Positions 35,182-43,193 of a DNA stretch of 64,000 bases are shown here, one piece after another. Origin of the DNA: Mycolicibacterium austroafricanum. GTDB lineage: Bacteria; Actinomycetota; Actinomycetes; Mycobacteriales; Mycobacteriaceae. The notes under the pieces are model-generated. The model was not told the DNA's origin. It saw nothing but the letters and a program-made list of their open reading frames with translations, and ran no database searches. How positions within the stretch are numbered: position 1 is the first letter of the stretch; each line of letters opens with the position of its first letter. The position numbers were made by a program, and so were the translations under genes. The stretch spans positions 852,712-916,711 of the forward strand of contig NZ_HG964450.1 in assembly GCF_000612725.1 (NCBI RefSeq), read 5' to 3'.

Positions 35182-35786
35182 GCACTGCGCCGCGCGGGAC
35201 AACAAGCAAGGACCGTACGCCGATCCTGTGGATGGACGCGGAACCCGCCCGGCTACCTCGTGATCACGGTGACATCGCGGCCTTCGCCTCGCAGTTGAAC
35301 TACTTTGGGCCGGAGTCGCCAAGCGGCCTGGTGTTTCCGCACGGCGGCTGGAGCGGAGAACTTCCGCGCTGGCCTTTCGACCGTGCCGAGCCCCCGGCGC
35401 TGACCGACCTCATCGGCGGGCGAGGCGTCACCGTGGTGATGGCTTACCCGGCCGCGTACCCAATGGTGCCGCCCATCATCTATCCCCTCGATCCTGAGCC
35501 GACGCTGCTGGAACAAACCCAGACTGCCTGGCACGTCGCACCCGGGGGTTCGCTGTGTTTGCTGCAGACCGTGGGTGCGTGGCAGCCCGACGCCAGCGTC
35601 ACTGAGCTGCTGGCCAAGGCAGCCGGATGGCGCATTGAGTATGCCCTCATGAAGGCAGGCGCCATTACCGCGATGTCGATCAACGGGATCGTCTCGGATT
35701 CTTCCTACGACCACCTCATCGACCGCACTGTTCGCGCACAGCAGGACACCAGCTCCCAAAGCCAGGATCCCGATGTACCGCAGTGA
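35178..35786 (+). CDS. E2-like conjugating protein of the CBASS operon
   Basis: Stand-alone protein of 202 residues with a ubiquitin-conjugating-enzyme-like core: the YPMVPPIIYPLD strand-turn (cf. YPxxPP in E2 enzymes), WHVAPGGSLCLLQ with candidate catalytic Cys127, and AWQPDASVTELLAKAAGW helix. In most known type II CBASS operons this domain is fused to the E1 domain in Cap2; here it is a separate gene. It starts by a four-base overlap with the CD-NTase gene and overlaps the E1 gene by 14 bases. Confidence 0.82.
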   Translation: MSTAPRGTTSKDRTPILWMDAEPARLPRDHGDIAAFASQLNYFGPESPSGLVFPHGGWSGELPRWPFDRAEPPALTDLIGGRGVTVVMAYPAAYPMVPPIIYPLDPEPTLLEQTQTAWHVAPGGSLCLLQTVGAWQPDASVTELLAKAAGWRIEYALMKAGAITAMSINGIVSDSSYDHLIDRTVRAQQDTSSQSQDPDVPQ

Positions 35787-37071
35787 TCCCCATATTGTGT
35801 TGACCCGGGACGGCGCCACCAAGATCACCTCGTCGACACTAACGCGCGGCGGCCTCACGATGCGCCATGTGCCGACCGACAATCTATTCGTCGTCCACGC
35901 CGTCGACGTCGCTGAAGGTACGCGCACCCAAGTCGACATCCCGCGCGAATACACGACGCTACGCACCTGGGGTGATCAAACCCGCCCTGCCCAATGGATA
36001 CGCAAGCCCACCGAGACGATCAACATCGACCACTTCGCCATGATCCGCCGACCCGGGGCCACAGCAGACTTCCAGGGATTCAAGACGATCATTCCGCGCC
36101 TTCTCGACCCAGGCACCAAGTACGGAATCCTGATCACCCACGACCCCGAGCTGACCCCAGAGCTACGCATCATCGGGGTCAGCGAATACGCCGGTTGGCT
36201 CATCCACCGCGATGGCGTGCGACCCATACACGTCGAAGTGCAACCCCGGACTATCGGTATCGCGCAACTCGCGGGCACATGGCCCATCGAACGCCTTGCG
36301 GCCAACTCGATCATGCTGGTCGGCTGCGGCAGCATAGGCAGCGCGGCAGCAGAAGCCCTGGCAGGTTATGGCGTCGGGCGCGTCGACCTAGTCGATCCCG
36401 ACCGATTCCTCTGGCACAACATGCTGCGACACACACTCGGCCCTGAAAGCGTTGGCCGCTACAAGGTTTCGGCATTGCAAAGTCTTCTCAACCAGTCATG
36501 GCCATCCCAGGACGTCCGCGCCCACCGACTCGATGTCGTCGACGATGCACACCACATCCGGCGGCTTATTGAAGACGTCGACCTGATCTTATGCACCGCA
36601 GACGGCGTCGCCCCCCGACGGGTCGTCAGCCATCTCGCGCGCCGCAGCGGCAAGCCAGCCGTCCTCGCCTGCGTCCTTGATCACGGCGCGATTGGCGAAA
36701 TCATCCGGCTCCGTCCCAGCCCCCGTTTCGGATGCCTACTGTGTCTCCGCAGCGCGCTCGCTGAGAACGGCGCGATGGACGCCGAGGCAGACCAGGAACT
36801 GGACTACGGGACGGGCAGCGCCCACCAACCCATGACAGCAGCCCCTCCGGACCTGCGCTACGTCGGCACCCTCGCCGGCAAGACCGCGGTCGCAACGCTA
36901 CTGGAGTCGCTGCATGGCGACCACACTCAACAGCTGCCCGCAGAGCACGCCATCATCGGACTGCACCCCGGAGGCGACCTGCACCAACCCTTCGACATCG
37001 CCAAACCCGGCGACATACGCTGGTTGCCTATCCCACCCCCACGCACGAAATGTCCAACGTGCACCCCGTAA
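35773..37071 (+). CDS. E1-like (ThiF/HesA-fold) activating protein of the CBASS operon
   Basis: A 432-residue protein. Residues 178-310 form the adenylating ThiF domain: IMLVGCGSIGSAAAEAL, acidic DLVDPDRFLWHNMLRH (Asp and Arg for ATP binding) and CTADGVAPRR. Cys321/Cys324 and Cys427/Cys430 (CLLC and CPTC) form a probable zinc site as in other E1 proteins. The N-terminal 160 residues match nothing I recognise. It would adenylate the CD-NTase C-terminus and hand it to the E2-like protein. Together these two genes replace the Cap2 fusion. Confidence 0.85.
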   Translation: MYRSDPHIVLTRDGATKITSSTLTRGGLTMRHVPTDNLFVVHAVDVAEGTRTQVDIPREYTTLRTWGDQTRPAQWIRKPTETINIDHFAMIRRPGATADFQGFKTIIPRLLDPGTKYGILITHDPELTPELRIIGVSEYAGWLIHRDGVRPIHVEVQPRTIGIAQLAGTWPIERLAANSIMLVGCGSIGSAAAEALAGYGVGRVDLVDPDRFLWHNMLRHTLGPESVGRYKVSALQSLLNQSWPSQDVRAHRLDVVDDAHHIRRLIEDVDLILCTADGVAPRRVVSHLARRSGKPAVLACVLDHGAIGEIIRLRPSPRFGCLLCLRSALAENGAMDAEADQELDYGTGSAHQPMTAAPPDLRYVGTLAGKTAVATLLESLHGDHTQQLPAEHAIIGLHPGGDLHQPFDIAKPGDIRWLPIPPPRTKCPTCTP

Positions 37072-37607
37072 ACAGCGACGCAGCCGCGGCGACGATAGGA
37101 ATCACCCCGACCGCACTGACGACGATCGCTCAGGAATCATCGCGTTCACGCGACGGCCTGGAAGCCGTCGGTATCCTGCTCGGGCGCGAAACCGACCACA
37201 AACTCTTAGTCACCCGCGCCGGAGACCCTGGACCACAGGCACATCAAACGGAACGCTCGTGTGTTCGCGATCTCGGTCACGCTCAGCAGCTCGCAGCGAC
37301 AGCATGGAACGCCGATCGCAGTGAGTGGATCCGCGAATGGCACACCCATCCCGCGGGTGGGCTCACGCCGAGCGACGTCGATATGCGCTCCTACCTTCGC
37401 CATCTACGCGAACCCGCGCTGCAATTTCGCCACTTCGAGTCGATCATCATCAGACAAACCGGCTGCTCCGAGTTTGCCGCCGCCACATGGCTCATCGAAC
37501 GCGACAGCATCCGCATGCTGCCGCTTACCGTTGTGCACTCCGCCGCCGAGCAACCCCTCTGCCCCTCCGACCCAGAACCAACCTCGCACACTCGGAGCAA
37601 ACAGTGA
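37050..37607 (+). CDS. cap3: JAB/MPN isopeptidase of the CBASS operon (Cap3-like)
   Basis: Metalloprotease of 185 residues with the complete JAMM signature: Glu38 in LEAVGILLG, His98 and His100 in WHTHP, Ser108 and Asp111 in GGLTPSDVD, all at canonical spacing. In type II CBASS such proteins cut the CD-NTase from its conjugated targets and so reset the system. It overlaps the E1 gene by 22 bases and the effector gene by four (GTGA), which fixes its place in the operon. The C-terminus is a polar, probably disordered tail. Confidence 0.87.
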   Translation: MSNVHPVNSDAAAATIGITPTALTTIAQESSRSRDGLEAVGILLGRETDHKLLVTRAGDPGPQAHQTERSCVRDLGHAQQLAATAWNADRSEWIREWHTHPAGGLTPSDVDMRSYLRHLREPALQFRHFESIIIRQTGCSEFAAATWLIERDSIRMLPLTVVHSAAEQPLCPSDPEPTSHTRSKQ

Positions 37608-38917
37608 AGGCCGAGCCCGCCACCCCCGACCCGACAGGTCCCATTTTTATCTCATACCGGCACAGCGACGGAATAGACCTCGCCGCTGAACTGGCAGGGC
37701 TCTTGCGGGCCGCTGGCATTCCGGTGTGGAGAGACAAAGACGATCTTCCGCCTGGCGACACTGAACACCGCCTCACACAAGCAATTTCAGCGGGAATTAG
37801 CGGCGCAGTCATCGTCACCACCGCGGACATTGCTAACAGCACCGTCGTGAAATTCCTTGAAGCACCTCTATTACTCCAAATACATGATGACTACCCCGAG
37901 TTCGCACTCGCTGTCGCCAATGCCATTGAAAACGAGCACGGGTCACTGGACTACACGGCACCCGACAAGCTGCTGGGCGTCAAACCTGGCACGTTAGCAG
38001 GAGTCGACCAACACCGCGTCGACCGTGCGGAACTTCTCCACATCGTTGATCGACTCCTCAGGCAACGCGTAGCGAATCACCGCGCACACGTGGCCGATAC
38101 GCACCTCTTTGAACTTAGCGTTCAGACCCGTAACGCGCCGCAGTCATTTGACCGCACGCTGGGCCAGCTCGACATCAGGCTACGGCCTGCCGGCCACGGT
38201 CGGTTGCCGAGCGCGGCCGGGTTGAGCGATCTGCGCGATACCATCGGCCTTCTTCCGGATGCGGTCACCCAATCGGCTGCCGAGCGCGTACGGATCCGCG
38301 GAGGTGCGCACCTGTGCGTTGCCTTCGCGCTTGGAGCCTCGCTCCCCTCTTCACGCATCGGACACATGGAAGTTTTTGATCAGCAGGGTAGTGCGTGGAG
38401 TAGTGCCGGCGAGGCCCGCTTCACTTCTCCGCCTCACATCTACGTCGAAAGGCAGGCAATCAACAGCGGCGTAGCAGCGCCGGGTCGCCGCGCCGTTGGC
38501 GTCTACCTGGACCTGCTCGCGCAGCGCAGTGACGCGGCTTTCGACCAATATCTCGAGGCCAACGACCAAGACCTCACCGCGTGGCAACACATGCGAAGCA
38601 GCGGAGGCGATCTCCTGGATCCTTCACTGGCCGGCGCCACCGCGGCGGACGCGGCCGCACACATCCGCGCTCTGGCCAACGATCACGCCAACGCCGACGT
38701 ACACCTGTTGCTCCGGTGCCCCTTCCCCATCGCCATGCTGATGGGCAGACTCACCAACACCCTCCGTGTGGTCGCCTACGAGTGGGACGACAGCGACGAC
38801 GGTATCGACGCCGACGGACGTCCCTGTTATGTGCCAGCCCTTCGCGTCCGCGCCTCCGCTGCCACGGGGGTCATCGAAGAAGTCCTACTCCGCGACACCC
38901 GGGACGATCGCTCCTGA
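37604..38917 (+). CDS. TIR-SAVED effector of the CBASS operon
   Basis: Effector of 437 residues starting at GTG. Residues about 13-150 are a TIR domain: IFISYRHSDG, then LRAAGIPVWRDKDDLPPGD (BB-loop region), and STVVKFLEAPLLL with Glu86 as candidate NADase catalytic residue. The C-terminal half (about 190-430) is SAVED-like, with LRALAND-type HIRALANDHANADVHLLLR followed by CPFPIAMLMGRLTNTLRVVAYEWD, which senses cyclic nucleotides. Binding should make TIR domains assemble into filaments that degrade NAD+ and abort infection. No signal peptide, so cytosolic. Confidence 0.87.
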   Translation: MKAEPATPDPTGPIFISYRHSDGIDLAAELAGLLRAAGIPVWRDKDDLPPGDTEHRLTQAISAGISGAVIVTTADIANSTVVKFLEAPLLLQIHDDYPEFALAVANAIENEHGSLDYTAPDKLLGVKPGTLAGVDQHRVDRAELLHIVDRLLRQRVANHRAHVADTHLFELSVQTRNAPQSFDRTLGQLDIRLRPAGHGRLPSAAGLSDLRDTIGLLPDAVTQSAAERVRIRGGAHLCVAFALGASLPSSRIGHMEVFDQQGSAWSSAGEARFTSPPHIYVERQAINSGVAAPGRRAVGVYLDLLAQRSDAAFDQYLEANDQDLTAWQHMRSSGGDLLDPSLAGATAADAAAHIRALANDHANADVHLLLRCPFPIAMLMGRLTNTLRVVAYEWDDSDDGIDADGRPCYVPALRVRASAATGVIEEVLLRDTRDDRS

Positions 38918-38957
38918 TTGTCAATACCGAAGCGTGGCGACCCGAACAGGCAGCGGG

Positions 38958-38976
38958 CAGCTCTGCGCCAGAGCTG
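38958..38976. terminator. Short hairpin after the CBASS effector
   Basis: CAGCTCT and AGAGCTG form a perfect 7-bp stem with a GCGCC loop, 41 bases after the effector stop and in the 113-base gap before the convergent exonuclease gene. There is no T-run, so this is a candidate only. Confidence 0.4.
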
Positions 38977-39030
38977 ACGGCGCGATGTGATTCGCCGGGC
39001 GTCGAAACACCGAGGCTGTCCCTGAAGCCG

Positions 39031-40656
39031 CTATGCGGGGACCTCTTCGCGCTTCGGTGCGCATTGCGGGCAGCGCAAGGGCCGCCTGCCGCGGGTGCGC
39101 GGCCGTTCCCAGCTGTCAAGGCATTCGGTACAGACCAGCGTTTCGATTGCCGGCGGCGTCGACGCTTTCGGTGGTCGACTTGCGCCGGCATCTTTCCGGG
39201 TGTGTGGTCGGCTGCCGCGGCACGAACCGCATAGTGGCGTGCTGGCGCGTCGTGCCGCCATCCAGGAGTGTCCGCAGCTGCCGCATACCTGTGCAATGCC
39301 AGGACTCGTGACGGTAGTGACCGGCAACGGATTTCGCGTAGCCAGAGCCCGGCGGTAGTCGGCGAATGACGCTACAGGGACGCCGAAGCGGCGAGCGGCG
39401 TCGATCTTGGTCGATTCCGATGCTGTGTCGGCGGCGATGAGAAGTCCACAGGTCTTGGTGAGCGAGTGGTGGGTGACAAGACCGAAAGCGCGTGCTTGCG
39501 GTTCGATGACCGTTTCCCGGTCGATGGGCTCGCCAAGCTCGTTGAGAGCGGCCCCAGTGAAGCACACCTTCATTCCGGGTTCCAGCGCAATGGTGGACTC
39601 AGTGAGCCGGTAGGCGTTGGTGCGTCGGTTGACCAGTCTTGTGTCTAGTTGGAGAAGTGCTGCGGCACGGTACAATTGGTCGAGCTCGGTGTCGGTGATG
39701 ACCGAGTCTTCGAGTGCGGCGTCGATCAGGCCGTTGAGAAACTCTCGGTGTGCGCGTTCTCGCTGCCGGTCGTCGAGGCCGAGTTCGTCAGCAAGCGCGG
39801 AGAGTTCGGCTCGTTCCTCGGCAGTCAGCTGGAGGTCGCTGATGGCGCGGTCAAGCAGCGTCACGTACGGAGCGACATCGGGATCGGCGTGCACCCCTCG
39901 TGCGAGCTCCGCAAGATAAGGGACGTCGAGGGTCGCGCTACCGAAACCGTCGCGGGTAAGAACGCGCCGTGGTGCGGCGTGGCGCACAGGTATGACCGAT
40001 GCGGGCGAACAGGAACCACTGAACACATCTGCGACCGCGAACAGCAATTGGCCGGTGGCACGGGCGTCCACGAGCGCGCGGTGGGCGTTGCCAAGAGTGA
40101 TGTCGTACTCGGCACAAGCGACGGCGAGTTTGCATCCCGTAGCATGCAAAGTGTCGAGGCCGCGCCCCCAGTCGACATCGATACCGGCGCGGGAAAACTC
40201 CCGGTCGATCATGCGGGTGTCGAATCGCAAGTTGTGGCCGACCACGACAGCGCCGTGCAGGCGGGCCGCGAGATAGTGAGCAACATCGTCGAAACTCGGG
40301 GCATCAACGAGCATGGAGGCGGTGACGCCGTGAATCCACGTCGGACCGGGGTCGCGATGCGGATTGACCAAAGTATCGAACTCATCAATGACGGCGCCGG
40401 AGGGGTCCATGGTCACGACGGCGACCTCGACGACGCGGTCGACGTGGTACAGACCGGTGGTTTCGACGTCGATGACGGCGATGCGTTGGGCTCCGGCGAG
40501 AGCCTCCAACACAGACCGCCCCGAGTGCCCGGTGTCAGGGCCTTCAACGCTGGGCGGCGCGGTGTGGGTCCAGCCCGTCCACTCGGTGCCTGTCCACCAT
40601 CGCAGGTCGGCTTGCTTCCATGGGTCTTGATACCAGCCTGGTGCCACGGTGCTCAT
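39031..40656 (-). CDS. DEDDh exonuclease fused to DUF2510, TerB-like, BRCT and zinc-ribbon segments
   Basis: A 541-residue multidomain protein. N-terminal DUF2510 WW-like motif (APGWYQDPWKQADLRWWTG); exonuclease core at about 58-205 with Asp63 and Glu65 (VIDVETTG), Asp146 (HNLRFD), His192 and Asp197 (AHRALVDARA); a helical TerB-like middle; a BRCT domain near 375-450 (KVCFTGAAL, ending RFGVPVASFADYRRAL); and two C-terminal zinc ribbons (CGSCGHSW with CGSC, and CTEC with CPQC). GGAGG upstream supports the ATG at 40656. It is probably a DNA-repair or defence nuclease; convergent with the CBASS operon. Confidence 0.82.
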   Translation of the reverse strand: MSTVAPGWYQDPWKQADLRWWTGTEWTGWTHTAPPSVEGPDTGHSGRSVLEALAGAQRIAVIDVETTGLYHVDRVVEVAVVTMDPSGAVIDEFDTLVNPHRDPGPTWIHGVTASMLVDAPSFDDVAHYLAARLHGAVVVGHNLRFDTRMIDREFSRAGIDVDWGRGLDTLHATGCKLAVACAEYDITLGNAHRALVDARATGQLLFAVADVFSGSCSPASVIPVRHAAPRRVLTRDGFGSATLDVPYLAELARGVHADPDVAPYVTLLDRAISDLQLTAEERAELSALADELGLDDRQRERAHREFLNGLIDAALEDSVITDTELDQLYRAAALLQLDTRLVNRRTNAYRLTESTIALEPGMKVCFTGAALNELGEPIDRETVIEPQARAFGLVTHHSLTKTCGLLIAADTASESTKIDAARRFGVPVASFADYRRALATRNPLPVTTVTSPGIAQVCGSCGHSWMAARRASTPLCGSCRGSRPHTRKDAGASRPPKASTPPAIETLVCTECLDSWERPRTRGRRPLRCPQCAPKREEVPA

Positions 40657-41046
40657 CTGCAGGTCCTCCCCCATCGGTTCTGCACATCTGAGCGTAATGA
40701 CAGAACTGAATCGTCTCGTGTGTTTTGCGTGGATGGCTAACCAAGTCATATGCGCGAAGCGCAGGCCTATCCTTGAGTACACGGCTTTGCCGAGACCCGA
40801 GAGGTTGGGACAAGTCACTGCGGAGCCGGTGGCGCCGAACGACGACCTGCTGAACGCTCAGTATGCGCAGCTGACAGAAGTTTTCGACGATGAGATCGCC
40901 AACGCTGAACGACGCGCGGCGCGCGATATTTACGCGCCAGTCGCACGCCAATCAGCAATTAGGCCCGCAGCACGCAGTCACCGTCCGTTGGCCGGGCACG
41001 TCGCAGTCCTTACTGCTGCGGTATCCGTATTCGGCCCGTTGAGCAG
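40657..41046. other. Gene-free stretch upstream of the exonuclease gene
   Basis: A rightward frame of about 170 codons and a leftward one of 135 codons overlap here, but neither has recognisable motifs or a good start, and the first overlaps the exonuclease promoter. I treat the region as promoter plus non-coding sequence. Confidence 0.4.
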
Positions 41047-41217
41047 TCATCCGCCGTTGCTGACGGCGCGGTGCGTCTCGACCGGCACAAGCAGCGCCAC
41101 CTCGCGCCCGCGACGAGTGATGACCAAGATGCGGCCCTGTTCGACTTCACCGAGGATCCGGCCGAAATGACGGCGCAATTCGGTGATGCCCACCCGCGGC
41201 ACTAATGCATCAATCAT
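41047..41217 (-). CDS. Phd/YefM-type antitoxin, apparently orphan
   Basis: Small protein of 56 residues from the ATG giving MIDALVPRVGITELRRHFG. The motif VGITELRRHFGRILGEVEQG followed by VITRRGREVALLVP is the standard Phd/YefM DNA-binding N-terminal domain. The usual C-terminal toxin-binding segment is short or missing. No PIN or Doc/RelE-type toxin gene is recognisable beside it, so it may be a remnant or an orphan regulator. Confidence 0.7.
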   Translation of the reverse strand: MIDALVPRVGITELRRHFGRILGEVEQGRILVITRRGREVALLVPVETHRAVSNGG

Positions 41218-41572
41218 CAGGGGCTGCGCAATCGTCTTGCGACCACAGAGAACGTTGGGTTTAGCAGCGGTGAGAGACAACGGGGCGGCCAAGTTCCGTT
41301 GTCAGTTCCGGCACGGCCTACGATAACGTCGCGAGGCTGGGTGAATCCGCGCAAATACGCAGCCGCGGAGCGGTGACGATGGGCAGCATCCGGATACGCC
41401 TTGTCCACGGTCACACTACTTAGCGTAGTGACATGCAACGACAGAAGCGCGAAAGTCGGCCGCGCCGCCGGTAGTCATTTCGTCACTGTGACGCGCGACT
41501 GGATGATGAATCAGATATCGACGCGGCGGCCCTGTGACGGCGGGCTTCAGCGCGAGTGGAGGTGATCGGCCG
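41218..41572. other. Gene-free stretch with a palindrome, between the antitoxin and TniQ genes
   Basis: Contains the perfect inverted repeat CACTAC-TTAGC-GTAGTG at 41414-41430, which could be an operator or a hairpin. Short leftward frames here have no recognisable product. The other end of the Tn7-like element would be expected in this region or further left, but I could not identify matching repeats. Confidence 0.45.
41414..41430. repeat. Perfect 6-5-6 inverted repeat
   Basis: CACTAC and GTAGTG flank the 5-base loop TTAGC. It is about 200 bases upstream of the antitoxin start. It could be a binding site for a dimeric regulator such as the Phd/YefM protein, or a weak hairpin. Confidence 0.4.
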
Positions 41573-42796
41573 TCAGCGGCCCCAGCGAGTCCCCGAAGAG
41601 ACCGCCAGGGAGTCAACCCGAGCCATAGCCCGTGCCTGGCGGTTCCTTTTGATGCTTTGCCTGGATTTGGCGGCTGTGGTGTCGTAGCGCCGCCGAAGCG
41701 TGAGCGTGCTGCGGACGTACTGGTGTGCGCGTTCGCAGATGAGGTGGGCCCTCGGTGTCAGCGCTTCGGCGTTGTACACGCGGTGGGCACCGGCGCCGGC
41801 GTAGGTGGAGATGAGAACGACTTCTGCGAGTAGGTGCGCAGCTGCGGACACATCGTGGGTATCCAGGATTGCCGCGGTGATTGCGGTGGCGGTGGCGATG
41901 TCGAGGGCGGCGGGGCGCGCAGCGGGGGCGGCTCTGTGCCCGCTGCTGGCTCCGCCTGCGATAGATACGTCAGCAAGCGCCTGGGGCATAGTCGTTCCCG
42001 CTGGCATGTTACCCAGGAGCGTAAATACATAGCGGGCAATGATTTTGACGTCCTCGAAAATGGCCTGCGGCGCGGGCTGAGTTGCTCTGTACACGCGGAG
42101 TGGAGCTCGGCGTCCAGCGAGCAGAGCGTTCACGAGCCGTTGGCTGTGCACCATCGCGGCGTTGACAGGCTCAACGCATTCCTGATCCTGGCCGAGGTCG
42201 GCTCCGCAGCACGCCCGCTCCCCCGACGAGTCGCGCACGGGTTCAGCACACCGGTCGAGCTGGGGCATCTGACTCCCAGGAGGGCGACCACGTTGCCGCG
42301 CAGCACAAGTCGGGCAGAAGTCCTGCAGTGAACGGTTATGGGTCAGGCAGACGAAGGTCCAGTTCAGGCGCCAGGCAAGTAACCAGCGCCCGCCGGTATC
42401 GGTCAGGCATTGCGGACACCAGCGCGAGTGCGCTCGCCAGGCCCAGGTCGAAGACGGTAACGTTTGCGCCCCGCGGAGGGCACTGTCCGGGTTGCCAGTG
42501 CACGGGAAGGCCAGTGCGGCAACAACTGCGGGATCGCATCCGGTGACTCCGGCGATACGGTCAGTGTCGGCGAAGTCGAGCAGGCGCATCCAGGCCCCGT
42601 AGCCCGAATGCGCTATAGCGCAACGCTCGAGGACTGTCCGACGGGAAACACCATGCCGGAACGCGATGGCGTCAAGCCAGGAGTCCAGCGCCTCCCCCGG
42701 GATCGGTCCCACCCACAATGGGAAGCTCCGTCGCCGGCCCGGCGACAAGACTGGACGCGATGTGGGCCAATAGACGCGCGAATCGGACCCATCCAT
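41573..42796 (-). CDS. TniQ-family protein (second, shorter copy)
   Basis: Protein of 407 residues from the ATG at 42796. The N-terminal TniQ signature is LWVGPIPGEALDSWLDAIAFRHGV, and the zinc site is RWCPQCLTDTGG, then FVCLTHNRSLQDFCPTC. It lacks the HTH-rich C-terminal half of the 857-residue TniQ upstream. In Tn7-like elements TniQ/TnsD proteins choose the target site and bridge to the ATPase; two copies often mean two targeting modes. The frame is open further upstream, but that segment overlaps a convincing divergent regulator gene. Confidence 0.8.
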   Translation of the reverse strand: MDGSDSRVYWPTSRPVLSPGRRRSFPLWVGPIPGEALDSWLDAIAFRHGVSRRTVLERCAIAHSGYGAWMRLLDFADTDRIAGVTGCDPAVVAALAFPCTGNPDSALRGAQTLPSSTWAWRAHSRWCPQCLTDTGGRWLLAWRLNWTFVCLTHNRSLQDFCPTCAARQRGRPPGSQMPQLDRCAEPVRDSSGERACCGADLGQDQECVEPVNAAMVHSQRLVNALLAGRRAPLRVYRATQPAPQAIFEDVKIIARYVFTLLGNMPAGTTMPQALADVSIAGGASSGHRAAPAARPAALDIATATAITAAILDTHDVSAAAHLLAEVVLISTYAGAGAHRVYNAEALTPRAHLICERAHQYVRSTLTLRRRYDTTAAKSRQSIKRNRQARAMARVDSLAVSSGTRWGR

Positions 42797-42843
42797 CGAC
42801 GCAGCGATAACCAAGGATAATTGTATCGCAAGCAGTACATTGA

Positions 42844-43176
42844 TTGGGGCACTCTTTGATGAGCAGACTTTTATGTACCACGGGTGGCTACTTATGGGAT
42901 GCCGACACGAGTTCTGAGGATGATCCCGAGCGCGCCCAAATGTGGCAGCGTCGACGTGCGCTAGTGGGTGGGCGGATTCGCGCCCTGCGGTTAGAGCGCG
43001 GGTTGTCGCAGGAAAGTTTGGCGTTGGAGTCGGGCATTGCGCGCAATCAGCTGATTCAGATGGAGCATGGGCGGCGTGGGGTGTTGATAGAGCGGGTGTA
43101 CGACATCGCCGAAGCGCTCGGAGTGGCCGTTGGTGAGATCGTGGTCGACGACCCCGGGGCACCGCGGCGACCGTAG
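42844..43176 (+). CDS. XRE-family HTH regulator inside the transposition module
   Basis: A 110-residue protein with a Cro/CI-type helix-turn-helix: VGGRIRALRLERGLSQESLALESGIARNQL and IERVYDIAEALGVAVGEIV. The N-terminal 35 residues are variable, and starts at 42844, 42859 or 42940 are possible because none has a clear ribosome-binding site. It is divergent from the shorter tniQ gene and convergent with the longer one, so it may control cargo or transposition genes. Confidence 0.75.
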   Translation: MGHSLMSRLLCTTGGYLWDADTSSEDDPERAQMWQRRRALVGGRIRALRLERGLSQESLALESGIARNQLIQMEHGRRGVLIERVYDIAEALGVAVGEIVVDDPGAPRRP

Positions 43177-43193
43177 TCCGGGGACTGGCACGG

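Noticed and set aside
40649..41170. Rightward frame of 173 codons upstream of the antitoxin
   Set aside because: No motif, no ribosome-binding site, overlaps the exonuclease start and runs antisense through the antitoxin gene.
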